Source: Beijerinckiaceae bacterium (GTDB lineage Bacteria > Pseudomonadota > Alphaproteobacteria > Rhizobiales > Beijerinckiaceae). From it: a DNA stretch of 34,960 bases. Positions 7,190 to 15,183 of this stretch are shown here, in pieces; position 1 is the stretch's first letter; each line of letters opens with the position of its first letter. Below the pieces are notes generated by a model. The model saw only the letters and a program-made list of their open reading frames with translations. It was not told the DNA's origin and made no database searches. The translations under genes and the position numbers were made by a program. The stretch spans positions 1 to 34,960 of the forward strand of contig SCSF01000076.1 of NCBI GenBank assembly GCA_004298435.1, in the 5' to 3' direction.

Positions 7190-8647
7190 ATGAAAGCGAT
7201 CCTCAAGCGGGGTGTGGTTGTCCTGCCGGCATTGGTCTGCCTCGTCCAAGCCGCTTATGCCGCCGATCTGCCGACCGCCAGGCCCTCTTCGGAACCTAGC
7301 GCATCGTCCAGTTGCTTATCCAGCCTCTGGAACTGGCTAGGCACGTCAGTTGCCGATTGTCCGCTCACCTATGGCGGGTTCACCCTCTACGGCACGCTGG
7401 ACGCGGGATTCGGTTACAACACCGCCGGTGTCGGGTTCGGGAAGTGGTACGACAAGGGCGTCTTCTACACGGTTCAGAAAACGAGCGGAGCCGGGCGCTG
7501 GTCCTGGTCGCCCAACGGATTGAGCGCTTCAACACTCGGCGTAAAAATGGAGGAGCCGATTGGCGCCAATTGGCTCCTGATCGGGGCGGCCGAAATGGCC
7601 TTTAATTCGTTTTCGCTCTTACCGGACAACGGACCCAAGTCCCTCGCCGACAACAATTTGAATTCGCCGAGTCAGCAGACGGCGAACGGCGATTCCAGCC
7701 GCGCCGGCCAGTGGGACAATTCGCTTGGATTTGTGGGCGTCAGCAACGCGACTTATGGCACGCTAACCGTGGGACGCATGATCTCACTCTCCAATGACGT
7801 CGCCGTCGCTTACGACCCCACTCGATCGAATGCGTTTTCACTGATCGGCAATTCCGGCCCATTTCCCCGCTATGGGTATCCAGAACTCGTGCGTGTCGAT
7901 ACCGGGTTGCAATATCGGGTGGAGTTCGGAAACTTTCGGTTGGCCAGCCTCGCTCAGGTCGGCGACGGCTACGCGCTGGGCAATGGCTCCATGGGAGAAT
8001 ATGAGGTCCAGATCGGCACCACTTTCGGCGGGTTCTCGGCCGATGCCGTTCTTCGATATGCGAGAGACGCTGTTTCTCTGCAATCGTTCAGTGGAAGTGA
8101 TGTGCCGGCTGGATACAATCCAGCTTCGATCTTGCAGGCGACACTTGCCGATGTCACAGCCATCCTCGTGGCGGCCAGATACAAGTGGGACAACTCGGAA
8201 ATATACGGGGGCTATACCTACGCCCGGCTGGCCAACCCGTCCGATGCTTTCCCGAATGGCTTTGCAACGATTGCGCCCGGCATCTTCGTTCCACCCGGTG
8301 AAGCCAACGCCACCTTCTACGACGTCAACCAGATCCTGCAAACGGTCTGGATCGGCGCGAAATATAACGTACGTGCCAATCTCAGTGTCGCCGCCAACTT
8401 TACCTACCAGCACCAGAATGACTTCCTGCAAGCACCCGCAACCTGCACCGGCTTCGGCGCTAGCACAAGCAGTCCGAAATGCGCCGGCGGCCAGTCCGCC
8501 ATTGCCTTCCTGGTCGATTACAATCCGCTTCCGCGCATCGACCTCTACGGCGGCGTAATGATCTCGAACGTCTACGGTGGTCTCGCAAGCGGCTACTTCA
8601 AAACCCAAAACATAGATCCGACCATCGGCCTGCGAACCCGCTTCTGA
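7190..8647 (+). CDS. outer-membrane porin (485 aa)
   Basis: The start at ATG 7190 is set by an excellent AAGGAGG site just upstream. A Sec signal peptide (MKAILKRGVVVLPALVCLVQ, then AAYA) is cleaved before ADLP. The mature protein has the alternating aromatic/polar strands of a Gram-negative porin. It opens with GGFTLYGTLDAGFGYNTAG and includes LGVKMEEPIGANW and YGTLTVGRM, the standard GFxG/GTLxxGR-type blocks of general porins. It ends with LRTRF, the terminal aromatic residue expected for recognition by the barrel assembly machinery. It lies 46 bp after the 341-aa gene and may belong to the same transcript, supplying substrate entry for the peroxidase block. Substrate unknown. Confidence 0.85.
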   Translation: MKAILKRGVVVLPALVCLVQAAYAADLPTARPSSEPSASSSCLSSLWNWLGTSVADCPLTYGGFTLYGTLDAGFGYNTAGVGFGKWYDKGVFYTVQKTSGAGRWSWSPNGLSASTLGVKMEEPIGANWLLIGAAEMAFNSFSLLPDNGPKSLADNNLNSPSQQTANGDSSRAGQWDNSLGFVGVSNATYGTLTVGRMISLSNDVAVAYDPTRSNAFSLIGNSGPFPRYGYPELVRVDTGLQYRVEFGNFRLASLAQVGDGYALGNGSMGEYEVQIGTTFGGFSADAVLRYARDAVSLQSFSGSDVPAGYNPASILQATLADVTAILVAARYKWDNSEIYGGYTYARLANPSDAFPNGFATIAPGIFVPPGEANATFYDVNQILQTVWIGAKYNVRANLSVAANFTYQHQNDFLQAPATCTGFGASTSSPKCAGGQSAIAFLVDYNPLPRIDLYGGVMISNVYGGLASGYFKTQNIDPTIGLRTRF

Positions 8648-8670
8648 TCTGGCGATCGCCTGACCGCAGC

Positions 8671-8955
8671 TTATTCGCTGCTGCCGAGGCAGCCTTTGTT
8701 GCAGTCTTCCGGGTCACGACTTAGACCATCGCTGTCGTTTGTCACGAGTGGGCGAGTGGTCGATTTTGGAAGCGTTTGCGCGCCTTGAGATGACGGTTGT
8801 GTCGGGCCTGACGCAGGCGCCATCTGCACGTGCCTGTAAAGATGCGGATGACGCTGATCGGAATGCCGGCGCGGCGCTGCTTCGGCCGCGCCGCTAATAT
8901 GCAAGGACGCGATAAATAATGCGAACGCGAGCGCTAGAGCATTCGAAAAATTCAT
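8671..8955 (-). CDS. small secreted hypothetical protein (94 aa)
   Basis: The protein begins with a convincing signal peptide (MNFSNALALAFALFIASLHI, then SGAAEAAP). It continues with a His/Pro/Ser-rich, probably unstructured region and ends with LSRDPEDCNKGCLGSSE. That terminal Asp-Cys-Asn-x-Gly-Cys motif resembles the ends of small secreted proteins of Rhizobiales as I recall them. No ribosome binding site is obvious. It is convergent with the porin gene, their 3' ends being 23 bp apart. Confidence 0.55.
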   Translation of the reverse strand: MNFSNALALAFALFIASLHISGAAEAAPRRHSDQRHPHLYRHVQMAPASGPTQPSSQGAQTLPKSTTRPLVTNDSDGLSRDPEDCNKGCLGSSE

Positions 8956-9384
8956 AGGCAGATTATGACAGACTTGACACTTAAATCCAAATTATCCGGT
9001 GTCATCTTATCATTATTGAACTTATTCCTGATGATGCTGAGTGCTGCGAGCGGCCCCATCAACTCCGGATCAAGCGATGCCTCCGGGTTCATGCTGTACG
9101 AGATCACTGAGAAACCTGAAAGCGTGAAAGTCGCCGGGGGAATCGGAAACTAAGGTTGCCGTTGGGCCGCGCGAGGAAGTTGTCCCATCCGCGGCTGACC
9201 ATGTCCAAGACGGTGCTCATAGCGCCGCTGAACCAGAATAAATTCGATTCCACAGCCCAATAGCTTCACCGAGCCATTGAATCGCATCAACCTTGATTGG
9301 GTCTGAACCCTGGCGTCCCGGTTATGCGAGATTTGGCCAGGTTTGACCTACTTTGGCAACCCAACCGCAGGGACGTCATCGCAA
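8956..9384. other. intergenic region, one doubtful short ORF
   Basis: This stretch of about 430 bp lies between the small secreted protein and the multi-pass membrane protein. A 62-codon frame (8965-9153) with a hydrophobic N-terminus is present but has no good ribosome binding site and no recognisable relative. I do not call it a gene. Confidence 0.35.
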
Positions 9385-10602
9385 ATGACCGAGATTGGGC
9401 AGGCGTCAGGACCCGCAGCTGGGCAAGCGCTTCTGGAAGATCCTCAAGACTTTTCGCCGGTGCTCGGTGGCCCACTTTACCAGCTTTACCTGCGAACCCG
9501 AGTGGCGCGACCGCCGTTGGAGTTCCTCGGGCGAAGAGTTATCGTGATTGCTTTGATTGCTTGGCTGCCGCTTTTGCCGCTCTCGGCAATCGACGGCAAT
9601 TTAGCCGCGGGCGCCGTCAGGGTGCCTTTTCTCTACGATTTCGATGTTCATGTCCGGCTACTGGTCGCCCTGCCGATGTTGATCATCGCCGAAAAATTCG
9701 CCCATCCTCGGGTCCTGGCGGCAGTTCAGCAGTTTGTAGACCGAGGCATCGTCGGGGCGCAAGACATGCCCAGATTCCGCACGGCGATCCACTCAGCCCT
9801 GCGCGCACGCAACTCGCGCGTCGCGGAAATCTTGCTTTTGGCCTTTGTTTATTCCGTGGGCCAGTGGGTATGGCGAAGCCACATATCCCAGGAGACGTCC
9901 ACCTGGTACGCGATCTCCCACGCGTCGAGCCTCACGCTGACGCCCGCGGGCTACTGGTACGCATTCGCCGGCGTTACGGTATTCCAGTTCCTTCTGCTCC
10001 GCTGGTACTTGCGCCTTCTCATATGGTTTTGGTTGCTGTGGCAAGTTTCCAGACTGGACCTCCAGCTCATCCCGACGCACCCCGACCGGGCAGGGGGATT
10101 GGCCTTCCTTGGCGGGAGTGCTCAGGCGTTCGTGCCAATCCTCGTCGCACAAGGAGCGGTGCTCGCAGGGCAGATAGCTAATAGAGTTCTCCTTGAGGGG
10201 CAGAGTCTTATGTCCTTCAAGGTCGTCGTCGGCGGGCTGGTCGCGTTCTTCGTTGTTTTCCTCCTTGCTCCACTCGCTATGTTTACGCCGCAGCTGACGC
10301 GAGCAAAACGGCAGGGACTGCGTGAGTACGGCACCTTCGCCACCCATTACGTTCGGCAGTTCGAACGAAAGTGGATACGCGAGGATGCGCCTGACGGCGA
10401 ACTGTTGGGAGCCCCCGATCTCCAATCGCTGGCGGACCTTGGCAACAGCTATGCGGTAATCCGCGAAATGCGGCCAGTGCCGTTTGGCGCGGGTCTGATG
10501 GCCCAGATGGCTGCTGCGACCGCCGCGCCCCTGCTGCCGCTTACGCTGACGATGTTCTCGCTTCAAGAACTGGCCGATCGCTTAATTAAGATAGTGTTCT
10601 GA
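9385..10602 (+). CDS. multi-pass inner-membrane protein of unknown function (405 aa)
   Basis: From ATG 9385 (TTG 9343 is also in frame) the protein has about six hydrophobic segments, including VIVIALIAWLPLLPLSAI, LLVALPMLIIAEKFA, AEILLLAFVYSVGQWVW, WYAFAGVTVFQFLLLRWYLR and VVGGLVAFFVVFLLAPLAM. A conserved-looking loop, LIPTHPDRAGGLAFLG, follows a long amphipathic stretch. The C-terminal part (EYGTFATHYVRQFERKWI and a closing hydrophobic segment) is polar, then membrane-associated. I recall uncharacterised proteobacterial membrane proteins with the THPDRAGGL motif, but no function. It stands alone, bordered by a decayed region downstream. Confidence 0.75.
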   Translation: MTEIGQASGPAAGQALLEDPQDFSPVLGGPLYQLYLRTRVARPPLEFLGRRVIVIALIAWLPLLPLSAIDGNLAAGAVRVPFLYDFDVHVRLLVALPMLIIAEKFAHPRVLAAVQQFVDRGIVGAQDMPRFRTAIHSALRARNSRVAEILLLAFVYSVGQWVWRSHISQETSTWYAISHASSLTLTPAGYWYAFAGVTVFQFLLLRWYLRLLIWFWLLWQVSRLDLQLIPTHPDRAGGLAFLGGSAQAFVPILVAQGAVLAGQIANRVLLEGQSLMSFKVVVGGLVAFFVVFLLAPLAMFTPQLTRAKRQGLREYGTFATHYVRQFERKWIREDAPDGELLGAPDLQSLADLGNSYAVIREMRPVPFGAGLMAQMAAATAAPLLPLTLTMFSLQELADRLIKIVF

Positions 10603-10936
10603 CAATCACCCAAACCATGTGCGATCCATCTGGCGCAATCGACCCAAAGCGCGGTCGTCTTCCCACGTTAGTCATTGGCCGAATCGATGGACCCGTCATC
10701 CGGCCGGCTTGGGCTCGGCCTCCTTCAGAAAAGGCAAACCCTCCGCCACAACCATTGATAACGAAGAGGAGTTCGTGTGTTTAACTGAAGTAAGCACATC
10801 AGTTGTCGGATTTGTTCGATCTGGAACTCGCCGCTAGAGCTGGCGTCCTTACCCTAGCGTCGCCGGAGCAAATCTGCTTACGCCTTCTAAGTATCAATCA
10901 GGTAAGATCGATTGGAACAGCAGAATATCACGCGGT
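10603..10936. other. gene-poor stretch, apparently decayed
   Basis: This region of 334 bp has no coding frame that I recognise. It leads into the cation-transporter remnant and probably consists of degraded sequence. No promoter or terminator could be supported. Confidence 0.35.
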
Positions 10937-10942
10937 AGAGAT

Positions 10943-11174
10943 GAGATGATGATGTGGGCGGCGCTCGACTTTCTCGCCGACACAATAACGTACGGCTTAA
11001 GTCTCTTGATTATCGGAAAGGGTGAGAGCCTGGGCTGCGTTGGCCAAAGGCGTAAGCCTGTCATTGATGAGCGTTTGGGTGTTTGCGACAACGATCTATC
11101 AGGTGCCCGTTCTACGCCTTCTTCATGCCATCGTCGAGTGCGGCGTGAAGAGCGCAATGTGGGCCACGGAGGGG
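10943..11174 (+). pseudogene. frameshifted remnant of a CDF/TMEM163-like cation transporter
   Basis: Two frames together spell a recognisable membrane-protein segment. Frame one, from 10946, reads MMMWAALDFLADTITYGLSL, then LIIGK. After a frame change near 11020-11030, frame two continues RAWAALAKGVSLSLMSVWVF, then ATTIYQV. The combination A-LDFL-D--TYG-SL---G followed by ---A-ALAKG---------WV---T is the core of cation-diffusion-facilitator-like transporters in which the buried Asp binds the metal. Both ends are missing, and after ATTIYQV the resemblance is lost before a TAG at 11175. It is non-functional. Confidence 0.6.
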
Positions 11175-11192
11175 TAGCAGTGATGCAATGCT

Positions 11193-11309
11193 TCACTGGA
11201 GAAATAGATATTTAATCAGCGCTATCACTGCCAAGAAAAGCAAGACAATGAGGATGAGCCAAAGTAAGCCCATGCCCCACATCATGCTGGCCATATCGTG
11301 CATCATCAT
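11193..11309 (-). CDS. tiny Met-rich single-span membrane protein (38 aa)
   Basis: On the minus strand, ATG 11309 to TGA 11193 encodes MMMHDMASMMWGMGLLWLIL, then IVLLFLAVIALIKYLFLQ. GGAAGG lies about 10 bp upstream. It has a Met/His-rich N-terminus and one transmembrane helix. Very short proteins of this kind are frequent beside heavy-metal (copper) resistance genes in proteobacteria, where Met and His can bind metal. Here it lies next to the remnant of a cation transporter, so it may be the last intact piece of a lost metal-handling cluster. Function is inferred only from composition and context. Confidence 0.5.
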   Translation of the reverse strand: MMMHDMASMMWGMGLLWLILIVLLFLAVIALIKYLFLQ

Positions 11310-11580
11310 GAGATCTGCCTTCCCAAATTGGCCGCGCTGCAGCGATCTCGGCCGTCACCAGAAAAGTGCTGGCAATCGCGCTGCGGAGTATCACCTGAAG
11401 AACGTTCATGTTGGCCTTGCGTAGTCGCCGATCAGCGAGATGGCTTGGGGTTTTTGCCTAATGTGCCGACTTTGTTGATTTTCACTGAGAGCTGGCCCGG
11501 CACTGGAGTGAACCCCTGGGGCTGGACCACGCAGACGGGAGAAACTGATACGCTTTGTGGGCCTTGAACGGAGAAGGCTC

Positions 11581-11706
11581 ATGCAATCACGCGGTCCATA
11601 CCGGCGGCACTCGACGCCATTCAAGCTTCAACTCTGTCAGGATATCCGAAATGGTGTCATCGGACGTCGGGATGCCCAGAGAACTTATGGCGTCTCAGCC
11701 AATCTA
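11581..11706 (+). pseudogene. IS3-type transposase OrfA remnant
   Basis: After a ggagaa site, ATG 11581 opens a frame reading MQSRGPYRRHSTPFKLQLCQ, then DIRNGVIGRRDAQRTYGVSANL. This is the basic helix-turn-helix start of OrfA-type (transposase_8) proteins as I know them. From about 11707 the sequence (EDCGRK...) no longer resembles the family, and OrfB is absent. The left end of the element may lie near 11480. It is a truncated insertion-sequence relic. Confidence 0.55.
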
Positions 11707-11925
11707 GAAGACTGCGGTCGCAAGGTCGTAGTTCGACAGTCCTCGGATCTTCATCCGCAGCCGGTCGGCAGGGATATGCTGTTGCCCCGGGATGTCGCTC
11801 AGGAATTCAGCGGACGGGATGGCCGAGCTCGCGCACCAGATCGTAGGTGCAATTTAAACGATTGAAACTAAATGGGGGCGGCGCAATAGGCGCGGAAAAA
11901 TTAAGGAGAGCAGGAATTTTTTCTG

Positions 11926-12330
11926 CTATTTCTGACGTGGGATAGCCCAGCAGTTTTCCTGATGTTTCATCCCAATCTTTGGGTAATAAGATTGTGCGGC
12001 TGGCGCCGAAATGAGGATGAGCGTCGTGTCTTCCCCTGCTGCGCGATGCGTCTCGTCGATCAGTCGTTTGCCGATCCCGCGGCGTTGATAGGCGACATCA
12101 ACGGCCAAATCGGACAGGTAACAACAGTAGGAGAAATCTGTTATGGCGCGGGCGAGGCCAACCAATCGTCCTTCGTCACGCGCTGTAATGATGACGTCGG
12201 CAAACCGCAGCATATTTTCCAACCGCGCGAGATCGGCCGCCGGACGTCGTTCTGAGAGCGTCGACGCGACGAGGATAGCGCGGAATTCCGCCGCAGTCAG
12301 ATTCGGTTCGGAATTGAATAAGACTGGCAA
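11926..12330 (-). CDS. GNAT-family N-acetyltransferase
   Basis: This 134-aa acetyl-CoA-dependent acyltransferase is of the GNAT fold. The acetyl-CoA binding motif A is clear: LSDLAVDVAYQRRGIGKRLI, matching the R/Q-x-x-G-x-G/A pyrophosphate loop. It is preceded by the strand DEGRLVGLARAITDF and followed by the C-terminal strand and Tyr (QSYYPKIGMKHQENCW). The likely start is TTG 12330, with GGCGAGG immediately upstream. The frame extends a few codons further to a stop without a better start. Substrate unknown. It is divergent from the XRE-cupin regulator, and the shared upstream region contains a perfect palindrome (12445-12467), so it could share that control. Confidence 0.78.
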   Translation of the reverse strand: MPVLFNSEPNLTAAEFRAILVASTLSERRPAADLARLENMLRFADVIITARDEGRLVGLARAITDFSYCCYLSDLAVDVAYQRRGIGKRLIDETHRAAGEDTTLILISAPAAQSYYPKIGMKHQENCWAIPRQK

Positions 12331-12444
12331 ACTCGCCTCGCCATTGCGCGGTGTGATCTGGATCTATTCAGCCTTGGCAAAGCCACTTGCCGACGAGAGC
12401 GCTCGACCATGAGCGCGTGTCCAGCAGCAATGATTAATAACGAT

Positions 12445-12467
12445 GTTATTTCTTGCCAAGAAATAAC
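12445..12467. promoter_or_regulatory. putative operator 1 (23-bp perfect palindrome)
   Basis: The arms GTTATTTCTTG and CAAGAAATAAC flank one central base and are perfect inverted repeats of 11 bp. The core 12448-12464 has the form ATTTC-N7-GAAAT. It overlaps the -35 element of the predicted rightward promoter, which suggests negative autoregulation by the XRE-cupin protein. Three related sites occur at 13539, 23364 and 27343. Confidence 0.65.
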
Positions 12468-12480
12468 CTTTGCATATAAA
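12453..12480 (+). promoter_or_regulatory. predicted sigma70-type promoter of the regulator
   Basis: The -35 is TTGCCA (12453-12458), the spacer is 16 bp, and the -10 is TATAAA (12475-12480). It overlaps operator 1. It is predicted by eye only. Confidence 0.4.
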
Positions 12481-12778
12481 CAGTTTTGTCTCGAAAACTG
12501 CGTTGCGCGACGGGAGAAGCGCGTTCATGACCGTTGAATGGTGAGGAGTTCTTCGCAACCGGCAACGCTTACGGCCGTTGGCAAGCGACGTTGATGTTAG
12601 ACGACGCGGGATGCAGAATCCTGCTCCGCGCATAATCGCGATATTCCGTGTTGACCGTCCTTCGCAAACTGCGCTGTTGCCAGACCCGTTGTGGAGCAGA
12701 GACCGCCGCCTGCGGTACCGCTGCGCAACCGTGGTACGTCGCTCTACAAAATTCCAGTTCTGGATTCGTTTGAATATC

Positions 12779-13453
12779 ATGTCGAAACGCCAAGACGAAA
12801 AACCAGGGAAGAGCATGGATAACGGCAGGGGACGTGCGGGCGAGGAGACTTATGAAACCGGTTCGGGAGCGCCGAGCGCGGCCGAGCGTACCCTGGAGCA
12901 ATCGATCGGGACGCAAATCCGGCAAAGACGCAAGCGCCTTGAAATCACGGGCGCCGAACTGGCCGCCACTGCCCAGCTTTCTCCCGGCATGCTGTCGAAA
13001 ATCGAAAATGGTCAGATTTCGGCGTCGCTCTCGACGTTGCAGGCGCTTGCCCGGGCGCTGAACATGCCGATATCGGCCTTCTTCACGCCTTATGAAGCGC
13101 ATCGCGATTGCTCTTATGTCAAAGCCGGGCGCGGCGTCAGCATCGAACGGCGTGGCACGAAGGCCGGCCATCATTATCAATTGCTCGGTCATTCGCTCGG
13201 CGAAGACATCGTTGTCGAGCCCTTCCTCATCACGCTTTCTGAAGAAGCGCGGCCCTATACGGCTTTCCAGCATGCGGGGCAGGAGCTGATCTACATGCTA
13301 AGCGGCAAAGTGGTTTATCGCCATGCCGACCGCATCTACCTTCTCGAGCCCGGCGACACGCTCTTCTTCGACGCTGGAGCGTCTCATGGGCCTGAGGAAC
13401 TGCTTGAATTGCCGATGACGTATCTTTCGATCATCTTCTATCCCATCGAGTAG
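12779..13453 (+). CDS. XRE-family regulator with C-terminal cupin domain
   Basis: This transcriptional regulator is about 224 aa. An N-terminal XRE helix-turn-helix spans roughly residues 44-99 (GTQIRQRRKRLEITGAELA, then SPGMLSKIENGQISASLSTL). A C-terminal cupin_2 beta-barrel spans roughly 140-220 (AGQELIYMLSGKVVYRH, then LEPGDTLFFDAGASHGPEEL). Cupins of this class usually bind a small ligand. The start at ATG 12779 is not strongly supported, and ATG 12815 has a better AGGGAAG site. It lies directly upstream of, and in line with, the N-methylglutamate operon, so it is the natural local regulator. Four related palindromes in this window are its likely binding sites. The ligand may be a pathway intermediate, but this is inference. 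Confidence 0.85.
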   Translation: MSKRQDEKPGKSMDNGRGRAGEETYETGSGAPSAAERTLEQSIGTQIRQRRKRLEITGAELAATAQLSPGMLSKIENGQISASLSTLQALARALNMPISAFFTPYEAHRDCSYVKAGRGVSIERRGTKAGHHYQLLGHSLGEDIVVEPFLITLSEEARPYTAFQHAGQELIYMLSGKVVYRHADRIYLLEPGDTLFFDAGASHGPEELLELPMTYLSIIFYPIE

Positions 13454-13512
13454 CATCGACGCGCTCCAGCGGACTACGTTGGAAAGATTTTTCCCCCTCA
13501 AGCAATTTCTGG

Positions 13513-13540
13513 CTTGATATTTCCTGAGACGACGTATAAT
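13513..13540 (+). promoter_or_regulatory. predicted promoter of the mgs operon
   Basis: A perfect -10, TATAAT, lies at 13535-13540. The best -35 candidates are CTTGAT (13513-13518, spacer 16) or TTGATA (13514-13519, spacer 15). Operator 2 begins inside the -10, so a bound regulator would block the polymerase. An inverted repeat TCAAGC/GCTTGA flanks the -35 on its left side. Confidence 0.5.
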
Positions 13541-13557
13541 TTCCTTTAAAGAAATTA
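13537..13557. promoter_or_regulatory. putative operator 2, over the -10 of the mgs promoter
   Basis: The inverted repeat TAATTTC-CTTTAAA-GAAATTA has 7-bp arms. The core 13539-13555 has the same ATTTC-N7-GAAAT form and spacing as the palindrome upstream of the regulator. Its position over the -10 fits a repressor site. Confidence 0.65.
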
Positions 13558-13579
13558 AGTCGGGAGGGAGATACGAGCT

Positions 13580-14479
13580 ATGTGTGGCATCGTAGGTATA
13601 TTTTTGAAGGATCCGGCGCTTGAGCCGGAGCTTGGGAAGCTCCTTGCGGCCATGCTGGTGACGATGACCGACCGCGGGCCGGACAGCGCCGGTTTCGCGG
13701 TCTACGGCAGCGGTACGCCAGACATCGTCAAACTCACCCTTCGGGTGCCGCAAAGCTTCAACCTTAAAGATTTCCAGAAAGCTCTGTCCAAGGCCGTTGG
13801 CGTCAATATCGAGGCAACGCAACGCGCAACCCACGTCGTACTCGCTGTGCCTGCTGACAAAGTACAAGCGGTCCAGGCGCAACTTGCGACGCTTGCGCCA
13901 GAGGCGCAGCTGAGTTCCGCGGGCTCCTTTATAGAGCTCTATAAAGAGGTTGGCCTTCCCGCAGATGTGAGCCAACGTTTCGATCTCGCGCATATGTCGG
14001 GCACGCATGCGATTGGTCACACGCGCATGGCGACCGAGTCTGCTGTGACGACAGCCGGAGCCCATCCATTTTCAACCGGCAGGGACCAATGCCTTGTCCA
14101 CAATGGCTCCCTTTCCAATCACAATCAGGTCCGGCGGCGTTTGATTCGCGAGGGGATTACCTTCGATACCGATAACGATACCGAAGTCGCTGCGGGCTAT
14201 CTCACCTGGCGTCTGGGTCAGGGCGACGATTTGGGCAATGCGCTCGAAGCCTCGCTCAAAGAGCTGGATGGTTTCTACACATTTGTGGTCGGCACGGAGA
14301 GTGGCTTTGGCGTTTTGCGCGATCCGATCGGCTGCAAGCACGCGGTCATGGCTGAGACCGACCAGTATGTTGCTTTTGGCACTGAGTTTCGCGCCTTGAC
14401 GGTGCTTCCCGGAATCGAAAACGCGCGCATCTTCGAACCCAATCCCGCCACCGTCTATTTCTGGGATCGCGCCGCATGA
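13580..14479 (+). CDS. mgsA: N-methylglutamate synthase subunit A (class II glutamine amidotransferase)
   Basis: This 299-aa Ntn-hydrolase domain protein is the glutaminase-like subunit of N-methylglutamate synthase. That enzyme transfers methylamine from gamma-glutamylmethylamide onto 2-oxoglutarate. It begins MCGIVGIFLKDPALEP, with the catalytic N-terminal Cys2 of class II amidotransferases. Other family blocks are MTDRGPDSAGFAVYG, GHTRMATES, CLVHNGSLSNHNQVRRRL, and DNDTEVAAGYL. A GGGAGGGAG site precedes the ATG. It is the first gene of a tight operon and its stop overlaps mgsB by 4 bp (ATGA). The same family includes GlxB. The presence of gmaS and mgdABCD behind it favours the mgs assignment. 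Confidence 0.88.
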   Translation: MCGIVGIFLKDPALEPELGKLLAAMLVTMTDRGPDSAGFAVYGSGTPDIVKLTLRVPQSFNLKDFQKALSKAVGVNIEATQRATHVVLAVPADKVQAVQAQLATLAPEAQLSSAGSFIELYKEVGLPADVSQRFDLAHMSGTHAIGHTRMATESAVTTAGAHPFSTGRDQCLVHNGSLSNHNQVRRRLIREGITFDTDNDTEVAAGYLTWRLGQGDDLGNALEASLKELDGFYTFVVGTESGFGVLRDPIGCKHAVMAETDQYVAFGTEFRALTVLPGIENARIFEPNPATVYFWDRAA

Positions 14480-15183
14480 CCAACCAAATCTCAACCCAAA
14501 TTGTCGATCTTCGGTCGAACCCCGTGCGCGAGCTCAATCAGGCGCTTCACTCTTTGAGTGGTGGAGGTTCTTCCAAACATTGGCGTGTACTGCATCCACT
14601 CGGCGCGCACGCAGTCGCAGCAGGTCTTGACGCTGATGTGACCGTCGAGATCGACGGCGACGTTGGCTATTACTGCGCCGGCATGAACCAGCGGGCCATA
14701 GTGATCGTCAATGGCAGCGCAGGCCCAGGCGTTGGCGAGAACATGATGTCCGGTCGCATTTATGTGCGCGGCGACGCCAGCTCGGCGGCTGGCGCGACGG
14801 CTCGCGGCGGCACGCTTGTCATCGACGGCAATGCCTCGGCGCGTTGCGGCATCTCGATGAAGGGCATCGATATTGTCGTGAAGGGCTCGATCGGCCCGAT
14901 GTCGGCCTTCATGGCCCAAGAGGGCACGCTGACCGTGTTCGGCGACGCCGGCGAAGCTCTCGGCGATTCAATCTACGAGGCGAAGCTCTTCGTGCGCGGC
15001 AAGGTCAAGAGCCTTGGCGCCGATTGCATCGAGAAGCCGATGGAAGATCAGCATTTCAGGGAGCTTTTCGAGAAGCTGAAGGAAGCCGGCGTGGCCCATG
15101 AGATCGATGTGACAGATTTCCGCCGTTATGGCTCAGCCCGCAATCTCTATCATTTCCACGTTGACAATGCAGGGGCATATTGA
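14476..15183 (+). CDS. mgsB: N-methylglutamate synthase subunit B (GXGXG beta-helix protein)
   Basis: This 235-aa protein corresponds to the C-terminal GXGXG domain of glutamate synthase as a free subunit. The right-handed beta-helix repeats are visible, with glycines at regular spacing (GDVGYYCAGMNQRAIVIVNG, GPGVGENMMSGRIYVRGDA, GATARGGTLVIDGNASARCG). They run to the closing segment DSIYEAKLFVRGKVKSLGAD. No catalytic residues are expected: in this family the domain structures the complex and links the amidotransferase and FMN subunits. It starts in the ATGA overlap with mgsA, and its TGA overlaps the ATG of mgsC (TGATG). That indicates translational coupling of all three subunits. Confidence 0.88.
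   Translation: MTNQISTQIVDLRSNPVRELNQALHSLSGGGSSKHWRVLHPLGAHAVAAGLDADVTVEIDGDVGYYCAGMNQRAIVIVNGSAGPGVGENMMSGRIYVRGDASSAAGATARGGTLVIDGNASARCGISMKGIDIVVKGSIGPMSAFMAQEGTLTVFGDAGEALGDSIYEAKLFVRGKVKSLGADCIEKPMEDQHFRELFEKLKEAGVAHEIDVTDFRRYGSARNLYHFHVDNAGAY

Larger units (their letters stand above)
12331..12778. other. intergenic region between divergent GNAT gene and XRE-cupin regulator
   Basis: This stretch of about 450 bp contains the palindromic operator at 12445-12467 and a sigma70-like promoter reading right (TTGCCA 12453-12458, 16 bp, TATAAA 12475-12480). The remaining 290 bp before the regulator start has no gene I can support. If transcription starts near 12487 the regulator has a long untranslated leader. 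Confidence 0.5.

Noticed and set aside
8965-9153. 62-aa ORF with hydrophobic start
   Set aside because: It has a poor ribosome binding site, no known relatives and unusual composition.
12578-12778. Upstream extension of the XRE-cupin regulator
   Set aside because: The extension is Arg-rich without similarity, and family members begin shortly before the HTH. ATG 12779 or 12815 fits better.
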